DNA of 12,584 nt from Deltaproteobacteria bacterium UBA2221. GTDB lineage: Bacteria > Desulfobacterota > Syntrophorhabdia > Syntrophorhabdales > WCHB1-27. This document shows positions 1-7,658 of the stretch, piece after piece; the stretch's first letter is position 1; every line of letters begins with the position of its first letter. The position numbers were made by a program, and so were the translations under genes. Where the stretch lies: the NCBI GenBank assembly GCA_002328485.1, contig DCUF01000061.1, positions 14,944 to 27,527 on the forward strand, read 5' to 3'. The notes under the pieces were generated by a model. It saw only the letters and a program-made list of their open reading frames with translations. It was not told the origin of the DNA and searched no databases.

Positions 1-197
1 GCGTATTGCATTTCCTGGTAATTAACGGTTAAAGGCAGAAAATCATCTTCCTCTCGGTCTTTATTGACAACCGCCGTGACAAGGACAACCGTATCTCCAT
101 ACCTTGCGAGAACGCTCCCGTCTGCCTGTTTTGCAACTGCTCCCGTACTAATAGTCAATGGCCGACCGAAATAGTCGATCGTTACAGATGATTCCAT
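1..197 (-). CDS. pnp: Polyribonucleotide nucleotidyltransferase (PNPase), N-terminal 65 residues, cut by window edge
   Basis: This is the start of PNPase, the phosphorolytic 3'-5' exoribonuclease of RNA turnover. Translating from the ATG at 197 gives a protein beginning MESSVTIDYFGRPLTI, then an ADGSVLARYGDTVVLVTAVV segment, then DFLPLTVNYQEMQY. These match the first RNase PH-like domain of the family (LxxETGxxAxQADGxVxxxYGDTVVLVTA, then DFxPLTVxYxE). The frame runs open to position 1, so the other roughly 630 residues lie outside the window. A GAGGAAGG Shine-Dalgarno sequence precedes the ATG. It follows rpsO by 31 nt with no obvious terminator between them, the common rpsO-pnp arrangement. 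The domain match and context are strong; nothing can be said about the KH and S1 domains. Confidence 0.93.
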   Translation of the reverse strand, partial: MESSVTIDYFGRPLTISTGAVAKQADGSVLARYGDTVVLVTAVVNKDREEDDFLPLTVNYQEMQY

Positions 198-228
198 TTT
201 ATTTGTTCCTTCCTCAGTTAGTTTTTAG

Positions 229-498
229 TTACTTTCTCAAGCCGAGTCTCTCAATCAGTTTGCGGTATCGATCAACATTTGTCTCTTTCAGATACTTGAG
301 TAGTCTCCTTCTGGTTCCTACGAGGATCAGCAGGCCGCGTCTGGAGTTGTGGTCCTTGGCGAACTTCTTGAAATGCTCGGTGAGGGATTTGATTCTCTCA
401 GTGAGAAGGGCAATCTGAACTTCAGGAGAGCCTGTATCCGTTTCGTGAACCTTGTAGCCCTCGATAACTGTCCTTTTCTGTGCGGGGTTTAACGCCAT
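229..498 (-). CDS. rpsO: 30S ribosomal protein S15
   Basis: S15 is a primary 16S rRNA-binding protein of the small-subunit platform and also contributes to an intersubunit bridge. The 89-residue length is exactly typical. Family landmarks are clear: DTGSPEVQIALLTERI (about 21-36) and HNSRRGLLILVGTRRRLLKYL near 50-70, the helical rRNA-binding core, with a closing YRKLIERLGLRK. The Shine-Dalgarno sequence TAAGGAGG sits before the ATG and its TAA is the truB stop codon, so the two genes are probably translationally coupled. pnp follows 31 nt downstream. S15 represses its own mRNA in E. coli, but I could not identify an equivalent structure in the 14-nt truB-rpsO gap. Confidence 0.98.
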   Translation of the reverse strand: MALNPAQKRTVIEGYKVHETDTGSPEVQIALLTERIKSLTEHFKKFAKDHNSRRGLLILVGTRRRLLKYLKETNVDRYRKLIERLGLRK

Positions 499-512
499 TT
501 GATTGTGCCTCC

Positions 513-1403
513 TTAACCGTTTATTAGTCTTCTTGTCCTGACGGTCTTCGTAATCGTATCGACTCTCCCGATCCCGATCAGTCTATTGCTCGTGTTGGTC
601 AATTTCACGTACTGATCCTGCTTCCAGTCTTTTGAGTCTCCTGTCAGCGGAATAGGCATTCCGTTTTTCAGAAACTTCTCCAAAGAAGGCTCCACGGTCA
701 GTTCCTTGAAACCGCTGAGCACGTCGTTTAGGGACAGCAAGTATTTTACTACATCCTGCTTCATGTGCAAATACTCAAGCAGGGTGCTCTTGTCCAGGGT
801 AAAATCCCCATGTTGCGTCCGTTTCAGTGAATGGAGCGTGGCACCGCAGCCCAGAATCTGTCCCACGTCATTGGCGATGGCCCGTATGTAGGTTCCCTTG
901 GAGCATGTGATATCAACCTCGATGTAGGGATGGGCGTAGTTGAGGAATGTGATGTCGTGTACCTCCACTTCCTTTGTGGGGGCTTCCATGGCCACGCCCT
1001 TTCTCGCCAGCCTGTGGAGAGGCTTTCCCCCGATCTTTTTTGACGAATACATGGGAATTCTTTGAATTATCTTGCCTTGAAACCTAGAAAGGACCTCCTT
1101 CAGAGCCGATTCTTCGAAGACCGGGGGTTCACTTTGGCTTGTCACGGTTCCTTCAAGATCGAGGGTATCCGTGGTGATGCCCAGGACAAATTTTGCAAGA
1201 TACCTTTTCCGGCCGTTTTCCAGAAAAGGGATCAGCTTCACAGCTTCGTTCATGGCGACAGGGAGTATCCCCCCCGCATTTCTGTCCAAAGTGCCGATGT
1301 AGCCGATCTTTTTGAAGGGACAGATCTTTTTCAGGGTTTTAATCACCTGAAAAGATGTCATGCCCGGACTTTTGTCGATAATCAAGAAGCCATCCATTGT
1401 CAT
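513..1403 (-). CDS. truB: tRNA pseudouridine-55 synthase TruB
   Basis: TruB isomerises U55 in the T-loop of tRNAs and has a tRNA chaperone role. The 296-residue protein carries GFLIIDKSPGMTS (5-17), the catalytic-Asp motif as GTLDRNAGGILPV with D40, then KRYLAKFVLGITTDTLD, IPMYSSKKIGGKPLHRLAR and CSKGTYIRAIANDVG, in family order. The C-terminal part after about 230 fits the variable PUA-like region. The start at 1403 is supported by an ATGA overlap with the nrnA stop codon. The motif I surroundings are unusual: the family normally reads close to GHTGTLDPLATGLLP, whereas here His is Tyr, Pro is Arg, and Leu-Ala-Thr is Asn-Ala-Gly. The catalytic Asp is kept, so I infer an active enzyme. Identity is secure from the whole motif set and position before rpsO. 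Confidence 0.95.
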   Translation of the reverse strand: MTMDGFLIIDKSPGMTSFQVIKTLKKICPFKKIGYIGTLDRNAGGILPVAMNEAVKLIPFLENGRKRYLAKFVLGITTDTLDLEGTVTSQSEPPVFEESALKEVLSRFQGKIIQRIPMYSSKKIGGKPLHRLARKGVAMEAPTKEVEVHDITFLNYAHPYIEVDITCSKGTYIRAIANDVGQILGCGATLHSLKRTQHGDFTLDKSTLLEYLHMKQDVVKYLLSLNDVLSGFKELTVEPSLEKFLKNGMPIPLTGDSKDWKQDQYVKLTNTSNRLIGIGRVDTITKTVRTRRLING

Positions 1404-2350
1404 AAGGGTATTGCCTCTATCAGAGTTTTTAGGGATTGCCTGAGTGGGCCTTCGACCGTGCAGCCGGCGGCGTTCTTATGGCCGCCCCCTCCGAACGACC
1501 TTGCTACTGCGGCAAGATCGACACTGCCTTTGCCTCTCATGCTCGCCTTGAACCGGGTCGGGCCGATCTGTCTCACGAAGAGCGCGACCTCGACCCCTCG
1601 CATCTCCTTCAGATCTTCCACAAAACCCTCCGTGTGCTCCTTGGAGGTTCTCGTCTTGTCAAACATCTCTTTGGTGACATGCATGGTCGCCAGCCGACCG
1701 TTTTTATGGGTCCGCAAGGTCGCCAAGGCGAGGCAGAGAAGATCGAATCTGGCCTTGGGATGATTCTCGTAGATGCCCGAGGCTACTTCAGAGGGAACAA
1801 CGCCACGCTGTACCATCTCCTGGCAGATGGAGAAAGCAAGAGCGTTCGTGTTGGGATAGCGTAAAGAGCCTGTGTCCGTGAAGACTGCTGTGTAGATGTT
1901 GACCGCCATTTCCCGCGTAAAAGGAACGTCCAGGGCCTTCAGGATTCCGTAGAGGATCTCTGCCGTGGACGAGGCCCGGTCGTCCAGAATGTTCAGTTGG
2001 CCAAAGGCCTCGTTGGTATCGTGATGGTCGATGTTGACGGTGAAGCAGTTGCCCCTGAACCTCTGCAACTCATCTCCGATCCGTCGGAGGTCGCCGCAGT
2101 CAAGGATGAAAAAGGCGTCGAACCCATTGCGGGTCAAATCCGTGGGCCCTAATACCGTTCTTGGCTTCGGGAGAAATTCATATTGGTAGGGCACAGAATC
2201 CCTCAGATAAACCCAGGCCTCTTTATGGAGCTCATTCAAAGCGAAACAGAGCGAAAAGGCCGAGCCGAGGGCGTCCCCGTCCGGATCGATATGGGTTGCT
2301 ATCAAAAAACGATCTCCCCGATCGACCAGATCCTTAACCCTCTGGTGCAT
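1400..2350 (-). CDS. nrnA: DHH/DHHA1 phosphoesterase, NrnA-like (nanoRNase / pAp phosphatase)
   Basis: This is a bifunctional-type oligoribonuclease and 3'-phosphoadenosine 5'-phosphate phosphatase of the DHH superfamily, a manganese-dependent cytosolic enzyme. At 316 residues it has the expected length. Metal-binding motifs are intact: THIDPDGDALGS (19-30; H20, D24, D26), FILDCGD (D84 or D87 region), the DHH signature NIDHHDTN (D108-H109-H110) and FTDTGSLRY (D159). The C-terminal DHHA1 domain ends in SFGGGGHKNAAG (285-296), the substrate-binding glycine-rich loop. The gene overlaps the rbfA 3' end by 17 nt and truB by 4 nt, so coupled translation is likely; its own Shine-Dalgarno is weak. 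This family commonly lies between rbfA and truB. Activity on nanoRNA versus pAp cannot be separated from sequence alone, so the symbol is by family. Confidence 0.92.
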   Translation of the reverse strand: MHQRVKDLVDRGDRFLIATHIDPDGDALGSAFSLCFALNELHKEAWVYLRDSVPYQYEFLPKPRTVLGPTDLTRNGFDAFFILDCGDLRRIGDELQRFRGNCFTVNIDHHDTNEAFGQLNILDDRASSTAEILYGILKALDVPFTREMAVNIYTAVFTDTGSLRYPNTNALAFSICQEMVQRGVVPSEVASGIYENHPKARFDLLCLALATLRTHKNGRLATMHVTKEMFDKTRTSKEHTEGFVEDLKEMRGVEVALFVRQIGPTRFKASMRGKGSVDLAAVARSFGGGGHKNAAGCTVEGPLRQSLKTLIEAIPL

Positions 2351-2684
2351 GGCTCAAATCCTCGAGGATCTTTTCGATTTTATCGATCTTGTCCTGCTGT
2401 GTGTCGATCTCCCAGGTAATCTCGGGCATAAGCCGCAACTGCACCCGTTTTCCCAGAAGATGCTTGATATAGCCTCTGGCCCTTTTCAGGGCCTCAACGG
2501 TCTTCTGCTTCTCCTCGTCGCTGCCGTATACCGAATACAATATCTTCGCATACTTCAGGTCTTCGGAAAGCTTCACATCCAATATGGTAATAAAACCAAG
2601 CCCCGGGTCTCTGATCTCCCTCTGAATGATCTCTGAGATCTCCTCCCGAAACAGGTCCTGCATACGCTGCCGTCTATACCTCAT
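2334..2684 (-). CDS. rbfA: 30S ribosome-binding factor RbfA
   Basis: RbfA is a KH-like late maturation and cold-adaptation factor that binds immature 30S subunits near the 16S rRNA 5' helix. The 116-residue protein starts MRYRRQRMQDLFREEISEII and continues QREIRDPGLGFITILDVKLS and DLKYAKILYSVYG, the family's core; later RARGYIKHLLGKRVQLRLMPEI matches the conserved RxxLxxxxxLRxxPEL segment. The start at 2684 overlaps the DUF503 stop by 11 nt, and its 3' end overlaps nrnA by 17 nt. An internal Met at residue 8 is a possible alternative start, but the upstream basic residues fit the family. The infB-DUF503-rbfA order supports the call. Confidence 0.94.
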   Translation of the reverse strand: MRYRRQRMQDLFREEISEIIQREIRDPGLGFITILDVKLSEDLKYAKILYSVYGSDEEKQKTVEALKRARGYIKHLLGKRVQLRLMPEITWEIDTQQDKIDKIEKILEDLSHAPEG

Positions 2685-2976
2685 CGCCTACAACCACTAT
2701 CTCCGTTTTTGTGTCTATTATTTTGCCTATATATAGAGACTCGATGAATTCGTGAATGGTGTCGATGACCTTGTGAACATGATCAGCGGTGGAACCCACC
2801 ACAGAAAAACCGATTGTCGCCCTTTGCCACAGATTTGTCCTTTCTACCTCGGCGATCGAAATGCTGAATTTGGAGCGTGTTTTCTCGACTATCTTTCGCA
2901 CCGCCTGCCGTTTGTCCTTGAGTGAATGATTCTCGGACAGAAAGACATCTACCCTTGAAATGCCCACAACCATCAT
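2674..2976 (-). CDS. ylxP: DUF503 (YlxP-like) protein
   Basis: This small 100-residue protein belongs to the DUF503 family, which habitually sits between infB and rbfA. Its molecular role is unsettled; the location suggests a link to ribosome assembly. Recognisable features are the opening VVGISRVDVFLSENHSLKDK, matching the family pattern of a first beta strand followed by xxSLKxKR, then a helix with RQAVRKIVEKTRSKFSISIAEV and a strand-rich second half (ATIGFSVVGSTADHVHKVID). No signal peptide or membrane segment is seen. It begins 5 nt after the infB TAA, with two consecutive ATG codons (2976 and 2973) and no good Shine-Dalgarno, so translation probably depends on ribosomes finishing infB. 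It overlaps rbfA by 11 nt. Symbol assigned by family and context only. Confidence 0.88.
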   Translation of the reverse strand: MMVVGISRVDVFLSENHSLKDKRQAVRKIVEKTRSKFSISIAEVERTNLWQRATIGFSVVGSTADHVHKVIDTIHEFIESLYIGKIIDTKTEIVVVGDEV

Positions 2977-2981
2977 ATATG

Positions 2982-5663
2982 TTAGCCATCGAGTGTCTGC
3001 TTTTCTTCCTGTTCGGCGTAGAACTCGAGGGTGTCGCTTTCGCGGATGTCATTAAAACCCTCGACATTGAGACCGCACTCATATCCCGCCTGCACCTCTT
3101 TCGCATCGTCTTTGAAGCGTTTTAGAGACGCAAGCTTGCCGGTGAACACTATCTTGTCGTTCCTCAGAACCTTCACGATGGCGTTCCTCGTGACCTTTCC
3201 CTCCGTTACGCCGCAGCCGGCGATGGTGCCCACCTTTGATACGGTGAATACCTTTCTCACCTCTGCCTTTCCGATCTTCACCTCAACGATCTTCGGCGCA
3301 AGCATACCTTCCATGGCCTTACGCATGTCGTCAATCATGTCGTAGATGACCGAATAGGTCCGGATCTCAATGTGTTCCTGATCGGCCAAGGCCTGAGTCT
3401 TGGGCATTGTCTTTGCGTTAAAGCCAATAATGACGGCCCCCGATGCCATGGCCAGGTTCACGTCCGTTTCGGTGATGGCACCCACCCCGGCATGAATGAT
3501 CTGTATCTCCACCGCTTCTGTGGACAGCTTTGTCAAGGCGTCGTTGATGGCGTCAACGGTCCCGCGGGCATCGCCTTTGAGGATGACGTTGAGGGTGAGT
3601 TTCTCAGACTCGCCCATTCGTGAATAGAGTTCGTCGAGGGTAACCCTCGAACTCTTAGCCATCTCCTTCTCCCGCATCTTTTCCTGCCGGTGTTTGGAGA
3701 GTTCTCGGGCATACCGTTCCTCGGTAGTAACCACAAAGGGGTCACCTGCCCGCGGCACCTCGGAGAAACCCACGACCAGCACAGGGGTGGCAGGACCGGC
3801 CTTCTGCGTCCTCTTTCCCTTGTCGTCCACCAGGGTACGCACCCTGCCAAAGGTCGTGCCCGCAACGAAAGGATCATGGATATTGAGCGTTCCTTCCTGG
3901 ATGATTACCGTTCCCACCGGTCCGTGACCTTTGTCAAGACCCGACTCTATGATAATACCCTTCGCCAGCTTGTCCGGGTTGGCCTTCAACTCCAGCATCT
4001 CTGATTGAAGGATGATCAGCTCCATAAGCTCTTCGATCCCAATCTTCTTCTTGGCGGAGATCTTTGCCATGAGGGTCGAGCCGCCCCATTCTTCGGGCAC
4101 CAGGCCATGGTCAGAAAGCTCTCTGAGGACCCTATCAGGATTGGCGTTCTCTTTGTCGATCTTGTTGATAGCCACGATGATAGGAACCTTGGCGGCTTTT
4201 GCATGATTGATGGCTTCGATGGTCTGAGGCATAACACCGTCATCAGCCGCAACAACGAGGATGACGATATCAGTGACGAGGGCCCCCCGGGCGCGCATCG
4301 CCGTAAAGGCCTCATGGCCGGGCGTATCGACGAAGGCTATGTGCTTTCCATTTACATTGGCAAGGTAGGCGCCGATATGCTGTGTGATGCCGCCGGCCTC
4401 TCTCTCCGCGACGTTCGTGTTTCTGATGGTATCGAGAAGCAGGGTCTTACCGTGGTCGACGTGTCCCATAACGGTTACGACAGGCGGCCGCGGCTTCATG
4501 TTGGCATCAACCTCAGCCTCCTTCTGTTCCGCCTCCATGGCCTGGAACTCTTCTTCCATGGATACGATTTTTTCCACCTCATAACCGAGTTCATTCGCAA
4601 CAAGATAGGCCGTATCGTAATCGACGCTCTGATTGATGTTCGCCATGATACCGAGTGAAAGGAGGCGGCTTATCACATCCTGGGACTTGACGCTCAGTCT
4701 CTTGGCAAGTTCGCCGACCTGGATTTCATCACTGATCCTGACCTTCCGGGACTGTTTCTGTTCCAGTCGTTTGTCGTCTTCGTGTCGCGCCTCATCCCGC
4801 CGCCCGGCCCGGTGCCTGAAGGGTAACGTCTTTCCCTTTTGGCGCCTAAAGGCATAGAGCTCCTCTTCCTTGATGACAACCTTTCTTTTGAGGACTCCTT
4901 TCTTCTTGACGCCCTTGGTGGTTTCCTGTTCCTCCTCCTCCATTTTCTTCAGAAGTCGCTCGACCTTCTTCTTCTGTCGTTCCTCTTCCTCACCCTCTTC
5001 CACGAGGGGAAATTCCTTATGGAGGTCCTGCTTGTAGGCCTCTTCGAGGGCCCGTGTGATCTCCTGCTGCTTCTCCTGGGCCATGCCTTCCATGTCGGTT
5101 TTAACCGGTTCTTCCTCAACCTGTTCAACTGCCTCACGGATTTCGGGGCTTGCCTGCTCTGCCGCCGTCGTCTCGGCAGCCTGGGCCTCCATCTTCTGCT
5201 GAATCTCAGGGGCCCCCTCCTGAATCTCCGGCTGGACGTCGATGGTCTTATCGCCCCCCACATCCTCTTGGATACGTACCAGCTCAACCCCGCCGTCTTC
5301 CGGGTGCCGGACAGGCTCTGCAGTCTTTGCGGTTTTTCCCTCCCCGACGGGTTCTCTTCTGACTCTCCGCACTTCTGTGGGGGTTTCCTCAAGGCTCGGC
5401 ATTTCTTTGGTTTCGACGGCAGTTTTTTCCTTTTCCGTCTCCGGCTGTGGACGTTGAACCCTTCTTCTGATAACCGTGGACGCCACCCTTTTTTCAATGA
5501 CAGTCTCTCCGGAAGCCGTCGTTTTTTCGGCAACCTCTTTCTGGGGCTGTCCTTCCTTCTCTTTCTCCTTATCCTTTATCTTGACCCCGATGCTCTTGAG
5601 CTTTGATAAGATTTCGTCATCCTTCATCCTATCACTGAGGGTGGTTATCTTAATCTTCGCCAT
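2982..5663 (-). CDS. infB: Translation initiation factor IF-2
   Basis: IF2 is the GTPase that places initiator fMet-tRNA on the 30S subunit and promotes subunit joining. The 893-residue protein has a first IF2-N module (about 1-35), then a long Glu/Lys/Gln-rich linker (about 35-305), a second IF2-N module (about 308-365, VGELAKRLSVKSQDVISRLL), then the GTPase domain. G motifs are intact: G1 GHVDHGKT (400-407), G2 GGITQ (424-428), G3 DTPGH (446-450), G4 NKID (500-503), G5 SAK (536-538). Beta-barrel and C-terminal fMet-tRNA-binding domains follow through 893. GGAGG lies 9 nt before the ATG. The charged linker produces long open frames on the opposite strand, which I treat as composition artefacts. 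In-frame internal starts giving short isoforms occur in E. coli, but I cannot tell here. Confidence 0.98.
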   Translation of the reverse strand: MAKIKITTLSDRMKDDEILSKLKSIGVKIKDKEKEKEGQPQKEVAEKTTASGETVIEKRVASTVIRRRVQRPQPETEKEKTAVETKEMPSLEETPTEVRRVRREPVGEGKTAKTAEPVRHPEDGGVELVRIQEDVGGDKTIDVQPEIQEGAPEIQQKMEAQAAETTAAEQASPEIREAVEQVEEEPVKTDMEGMAQEKQQEITRALEEAYKQDLHKEFPLVEEGEEEERQKKKVERLLKKMEEEEQETTKGVKKKGVLKRKVVIKEEELYAFRRQKGKTLPFRHRAGRRDEARHEDDKRLEQKQSRKVRISDEIQVGELAKRLSVKSQDVISRLLSLGIMANINQSVDYDTAYLVANELGYEVEKIVSMEEEFQAMEAEQKEAEVDANMKPRPPVVTVMGHVDHGKTLLLDTIRNTNVAEREAGGITQHIGAYLANVNGKHIAFVDTPGHEAFTAMRARGALVTDIVILVVAADDGVMPQTIEAINHAKAAKVPIIVAINKIDKENANPDRVLRELSDHGLVPEEWGGSTLMAKISAKKKIGIEELMELIILQSEMLELKANPDKLAKGIIIESGLDKGHGPVGTVIIQEGTLNIHDPFVAGTTFGRVRTLVDDKGKRTQKAGPATPVLVVGFSEVPRAGDPFVVTTEERYARELSKHRQEKMREKEMAKSSRVTLDELYSRMGESEKLTLNVILKGDARGTVDAINDALTKLSTEAVEIQIIHAGVGAITETDVNLAMASGAVIIGFNAKTMPKTQALADQEHIEIRTYSVIYDMIDDMRKAMEGMLAPKIVEVKIGKAEVRKVFTVSKVGTIAGCGVTEGKVTRNAIVKVLRNDKIVFTGKLASLKRFKDDAKEVQAGYECGLNVEGFNDIRESDTLEFYAEQEEKQTLDG

Positions 5664-5667
5664 GCCT

Positions 5668-5760
5668 TCAAACCTCCGTAATGCTGTAAGCCTTTATCCC
5701 CGGCAGCCCGCCCGTTTTAGCGCATCCTCGTCGCTGGTCGACTATCCCCGCCACGATCAT
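5668..5760 (-). CDS. Possible 30-codon micro-ORF in the nusA-infB gap
   Basis: The gap between nusA and infB is 117 nt. It contains an ATG-initiated frame of 30 codons starting MIVAGIVDQRRG and ending KAYSITEV, whose TGA lies just after the infB Shine-Dalgarno GGAGG. The position is like a coupled leader peptide. Against it, the candidate Shine-Dalgarno (GAAAGGG, about 13 nt upstream) is poorly placed, and a frame this short is common by chance. It does not look like YlxR (no CxxCR motif), the usual gene in this slot. I do not assign a function and give it low confidence. Confidence 0.12.
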   Translation of the reverse strand: MIVAGIVDQRRGCAKTGGLPGIKAYSITEV

Positions 5761-5779
5761 GACTTGCGGATGCCCTTTC

Positions 5780-7132
5780 TCAGGTTGATTCTTCTGAAGT
5801 CGGCTGCAATTCGGCTTCTGCCATTTCCCCCGTGGGTTCCCCCTGAGCTTCACCTTCCTCCGACTTCGTGGGCTCTTCCTCTGCTGCCTTCTGCTCTGTT
5901 TCGGTGAGTATTGCTTTTGCCGAATCGATGATCCGTGCACAGTCGTCAATCGAGATGCTAGTGATCTTGTTCATCTCTTCGGGACTGAGCCTTGCTATGT
6001 CACGCATGTCACGGAGATACTCATCAAAGAGAATACGGGCGAGTATTTCATTGATCTTGAGCATACTCACCAGATCATCAATTACCTTGCGGGAAGTCTT
6101 CTCCACCTCAGCTTCGCTCTTGATGTCTGTCTTCCAGCCGGTAAGCCGTGAAGCGAGGCGGACGTTTTGCCCTTTCTTCCCAATGGCCAGAGATAACTGG
6201 TCGTCGTGGACAATGATCTCCATGGCATGTTCTTCTTCGTTGATATAGACCTTCGAAACCCGTGCAGGAGCGAGGGCGTTGCAGACAAATTTAGCCGGAT
6301 CTTTGCTCCAAGGGATGATATCGATCTTCTCGCCCCGAAGCTCCTGCACCACCGCCTGCACCCTGGAGCCCTTGACGCCCACACAAGCGCCGACCGGATC
6401 GATATTGGAGTCCCCGCTATAGACGGCTATTTTTGCCCTTTCGCCCGGTTCCCGGGCAGCGCTCAGCACCCTTATAATACCTTCCTGAATCTCTGGGACC
6501 TCGAGCTCAAAGAGCTTAACCAGAAAACCGGGGTGGGTCCTCGAGAGCAGGATGGTGCATCCTCTTTGGCTCTTCTCGACATCCAGTATGTATCCTTTCA
6601 CCCGATCTCTTCGCCTGAAAACCTCGTTCGGGATGACTTCCTTAAATGAGAGGAGGGCCTCGGTTTTTCCCAGATTGATAACGTAGTGGTTCTTCTCTAC
6701 CCTCTGAACGACTCCGGTGACGATTTCTCCCTTCTTGTCTTTGAACTCGTTGTATATGACATCGCTCTCGGCGTTTCTCACCTTCTGCATGATGACCTGT
6801 TTTGCGGTCTGGGCGGCAATTCTTCCGAGAGACGAGGTATCCATCTTGATGCCGATGCTATCACCCATTATACACTCAGGATCCTGCAGTTTCGCCTCCT
6901 CTACGGATATCTCCATGTCGGGGTCCTGTACCTCGTCCACAACCGTCTTAAATCGGAAGACCTCGATCTCGCCGAGCTCGTAATTGTAACGGGCCTCCAG
7001 GTCCAGGTGATTCCCGAATTTCTTTTTTGAGGCGGAGAGGATGGCTTCTTCCAAGGTCTCAACGATAATCTCCTTGGGGATCCCTTTCTCCTTTCCTACC
7101 TGCTCAATGACGTAATTCAGATCAAAGTACAT
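5780..7132 (-). CDS. nusA: Transcription termination/antitermination factor NusA
   Basis: NusA binds RNA polymerase and modulates pausing, intrinsic termination and antitermination. The 450-residue protein shows the N-terminal RNAP-binding domain (about 1-130, with FKTVVDEVQDP and DTSSLGRIAAQTAKQVI), an S1 domain (about 135-200), then KH1 containing DPVGACVGVKGSRVQ (245-259) and KH2 containing IGKKGQNVRLASRLTGW (317-333). A helical C-terminal segment (about 355-410) resembles a single HhH-like repeat, and 411-450 is an acidic Glu-rich tail. It lacks the two acidic repeats of the longer E. coli protein, as is usual outside gammaproteobacteria. It starts 6 nt after the rimP TGA with GAGGG upstream. 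E. coli NusA controls its own operon, which makes the hairpin ahead of rimP worth testing. Confidence 0.98.
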   Translation of the reverse strand: MYFDLNYVIEQVGKEKGIPKEIIVETLEEAILSASKKKFGNHLDLEARYNYELGEIEVFRFKTVVDEVQDPDMEISVEEAKLQDPECIMGDSIGIKMDTSSLGRIAAQTAKQVIMQKVRNAESDVIYNEFKDKKGEIVTGVVQRVEKNHYVINLGKTEALLSFKEVIPNEVFRRRDRVKGYILDVEKSQRGCTILLSRTHPGFLVKLFELEVPEIQEGIIRVLSAAREPGERAKIAVYSGDSNIDPVGACVGVKGSRVQAVVQELRGEKIDIIPWSKDPAKFVCNALAPARVSKVYINEEEHAMEIIVHDDQLSLAIGKKGQNVRLASRLTGWKTDIKSEAEVEKTSRKVIDDLVSMLKINEILARILFDEYLRDMRDIARLSPEEMNKITSISIDDCARIIDSAKAILTETEQKAAEEEPTKSEEGEAQGEPTGEMAEAELQPTSEEST

Positions 7133-7138
7133 GCGCCC

Positions 7139-7603
7139 TCACATCTGGAATGCCAGATTTGCTTTTTTAATAGCACACACCGGTATGCTGTACATATGGA
7201 GTCCATCTTTCACCTGCACCTCCTCCTCGGTGGAGGCGACCAGGTCACCTGTGAACTCCGTTTTCCCCTCTATAAGTGCATTGGTTATGATCCTGCACCT
7301 CTTTCCAACGGCTCGGTCAAAATCCTCTTTCCGCTTGAGGGGCCGTGTGAGACCCGGAGACGAGACCTCCAGAACATAAGGATGATCGATGACATCTTCT
7401 ACGTCCAGAAGACGATCGATCTCCCTGCTTGCATGCTCGCAATCCTCAAGCCGGACGCCCCCCTCTTTGTCAATAAAGAGCCTTAGCACCCAACGTCTCC
7501 CGGTGGGATAGAACTCAATATCCACCAGTTCGATCTGTTCATCCCGAAGAATCGGCGCAACAATCTCCGTCACTTTCCTTATGATTTCTTCGTCACGTCT
7601 CAT
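7139..7603 (-). CDS. rimP: Ribosome maturation factor RimP
   Basis: RimP assists early 30S assembly, helping proteins S12 and S19 bind. The chosen ATG at 7603 gives 154 residues (MRRDEEIIRKVTEIV...), the family's usual size. The N-terminal alpha/beta domain runs to about residue 85 and ends with the hallmark YVLEVSSPGLTRPL; the C-terminal SH3-like domain (about 90-154) contains GKRCRIITN and a final AIKKANLAF. AAAGGG precedes the start at suitable spacing. The frame stays open upstream to 7798, but that extension is a Pro-rich and hydrophobic stretch with no family counterpart, and it crosses the best promoter in the region, so I exclude it. rimP is first in the operon, as in many bacteria. 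Confidence 0.95.
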   Translation of the reverse strand: MRRDEEIIRKVTEIVAPILRDEQIELVDIEFYPTGRRWVLRLFIDKEGGVRLEDCEHASREIDRLLDVEDVIDHPYVLEVSSPGLTRPLKRKEDFDRAVGKRCRIITNALIEGKTEFTGDLVASTEEEVQVKDGLHMYSIPVCAIKKANLAFQM

Positions 7604-7623
7604 TGCTTTGGACCCTTTAAACG

Positions 7624-7647
7624 AAAAAAGCGGGGTAAACCCACTTT
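7624..7647 (-). terminator. Terminator-like hairpin in the rimP leader (candidate attenuator)
   Basis: Read on the minus strand, AAAGTGGG pairs with CCCGCTTT across a five-base loop, giving eight pairs including one T-G wobble. The right arm runs into a T6 tract (7624-7629). It lies between the predicted transcription start (about 7652) and the rimP ATG (7603). This has the form of an intrinsic terminator, although part of the T-run is inside the stem. It begins only about five nt into the predicted transcript, so it could instead be a 5' stabilising hairpin or a block to readthrough from upstream. Confidence 0.4.
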
Positions 7648-7658
7648 CAAATCCCGTA

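Noticed and set aside
1062..1763. A 233-codon open frame on the plus strand across truB and nrnA
   Set aside because: It crosses two well-supported genes and their junction, has no family-like motif and no evident start context. It is a shadow of their codon structure.
3533..3877. Second-frame minus-strand ORF within infB
   Set aside because: It is Arg/Pro/Trp-rich, lies wholly in IF2 coding sequence, and shows no independent start signal.
4839..5606. A 255-codon open frame on the plus strand opposite infB
   Set aside because: It mirrors the Glu/Lys-rich IF2 linker, giving a Leu/Phe-rich low-complexity product with no recognised motif. The minus-strand gene explains the sequence fully.
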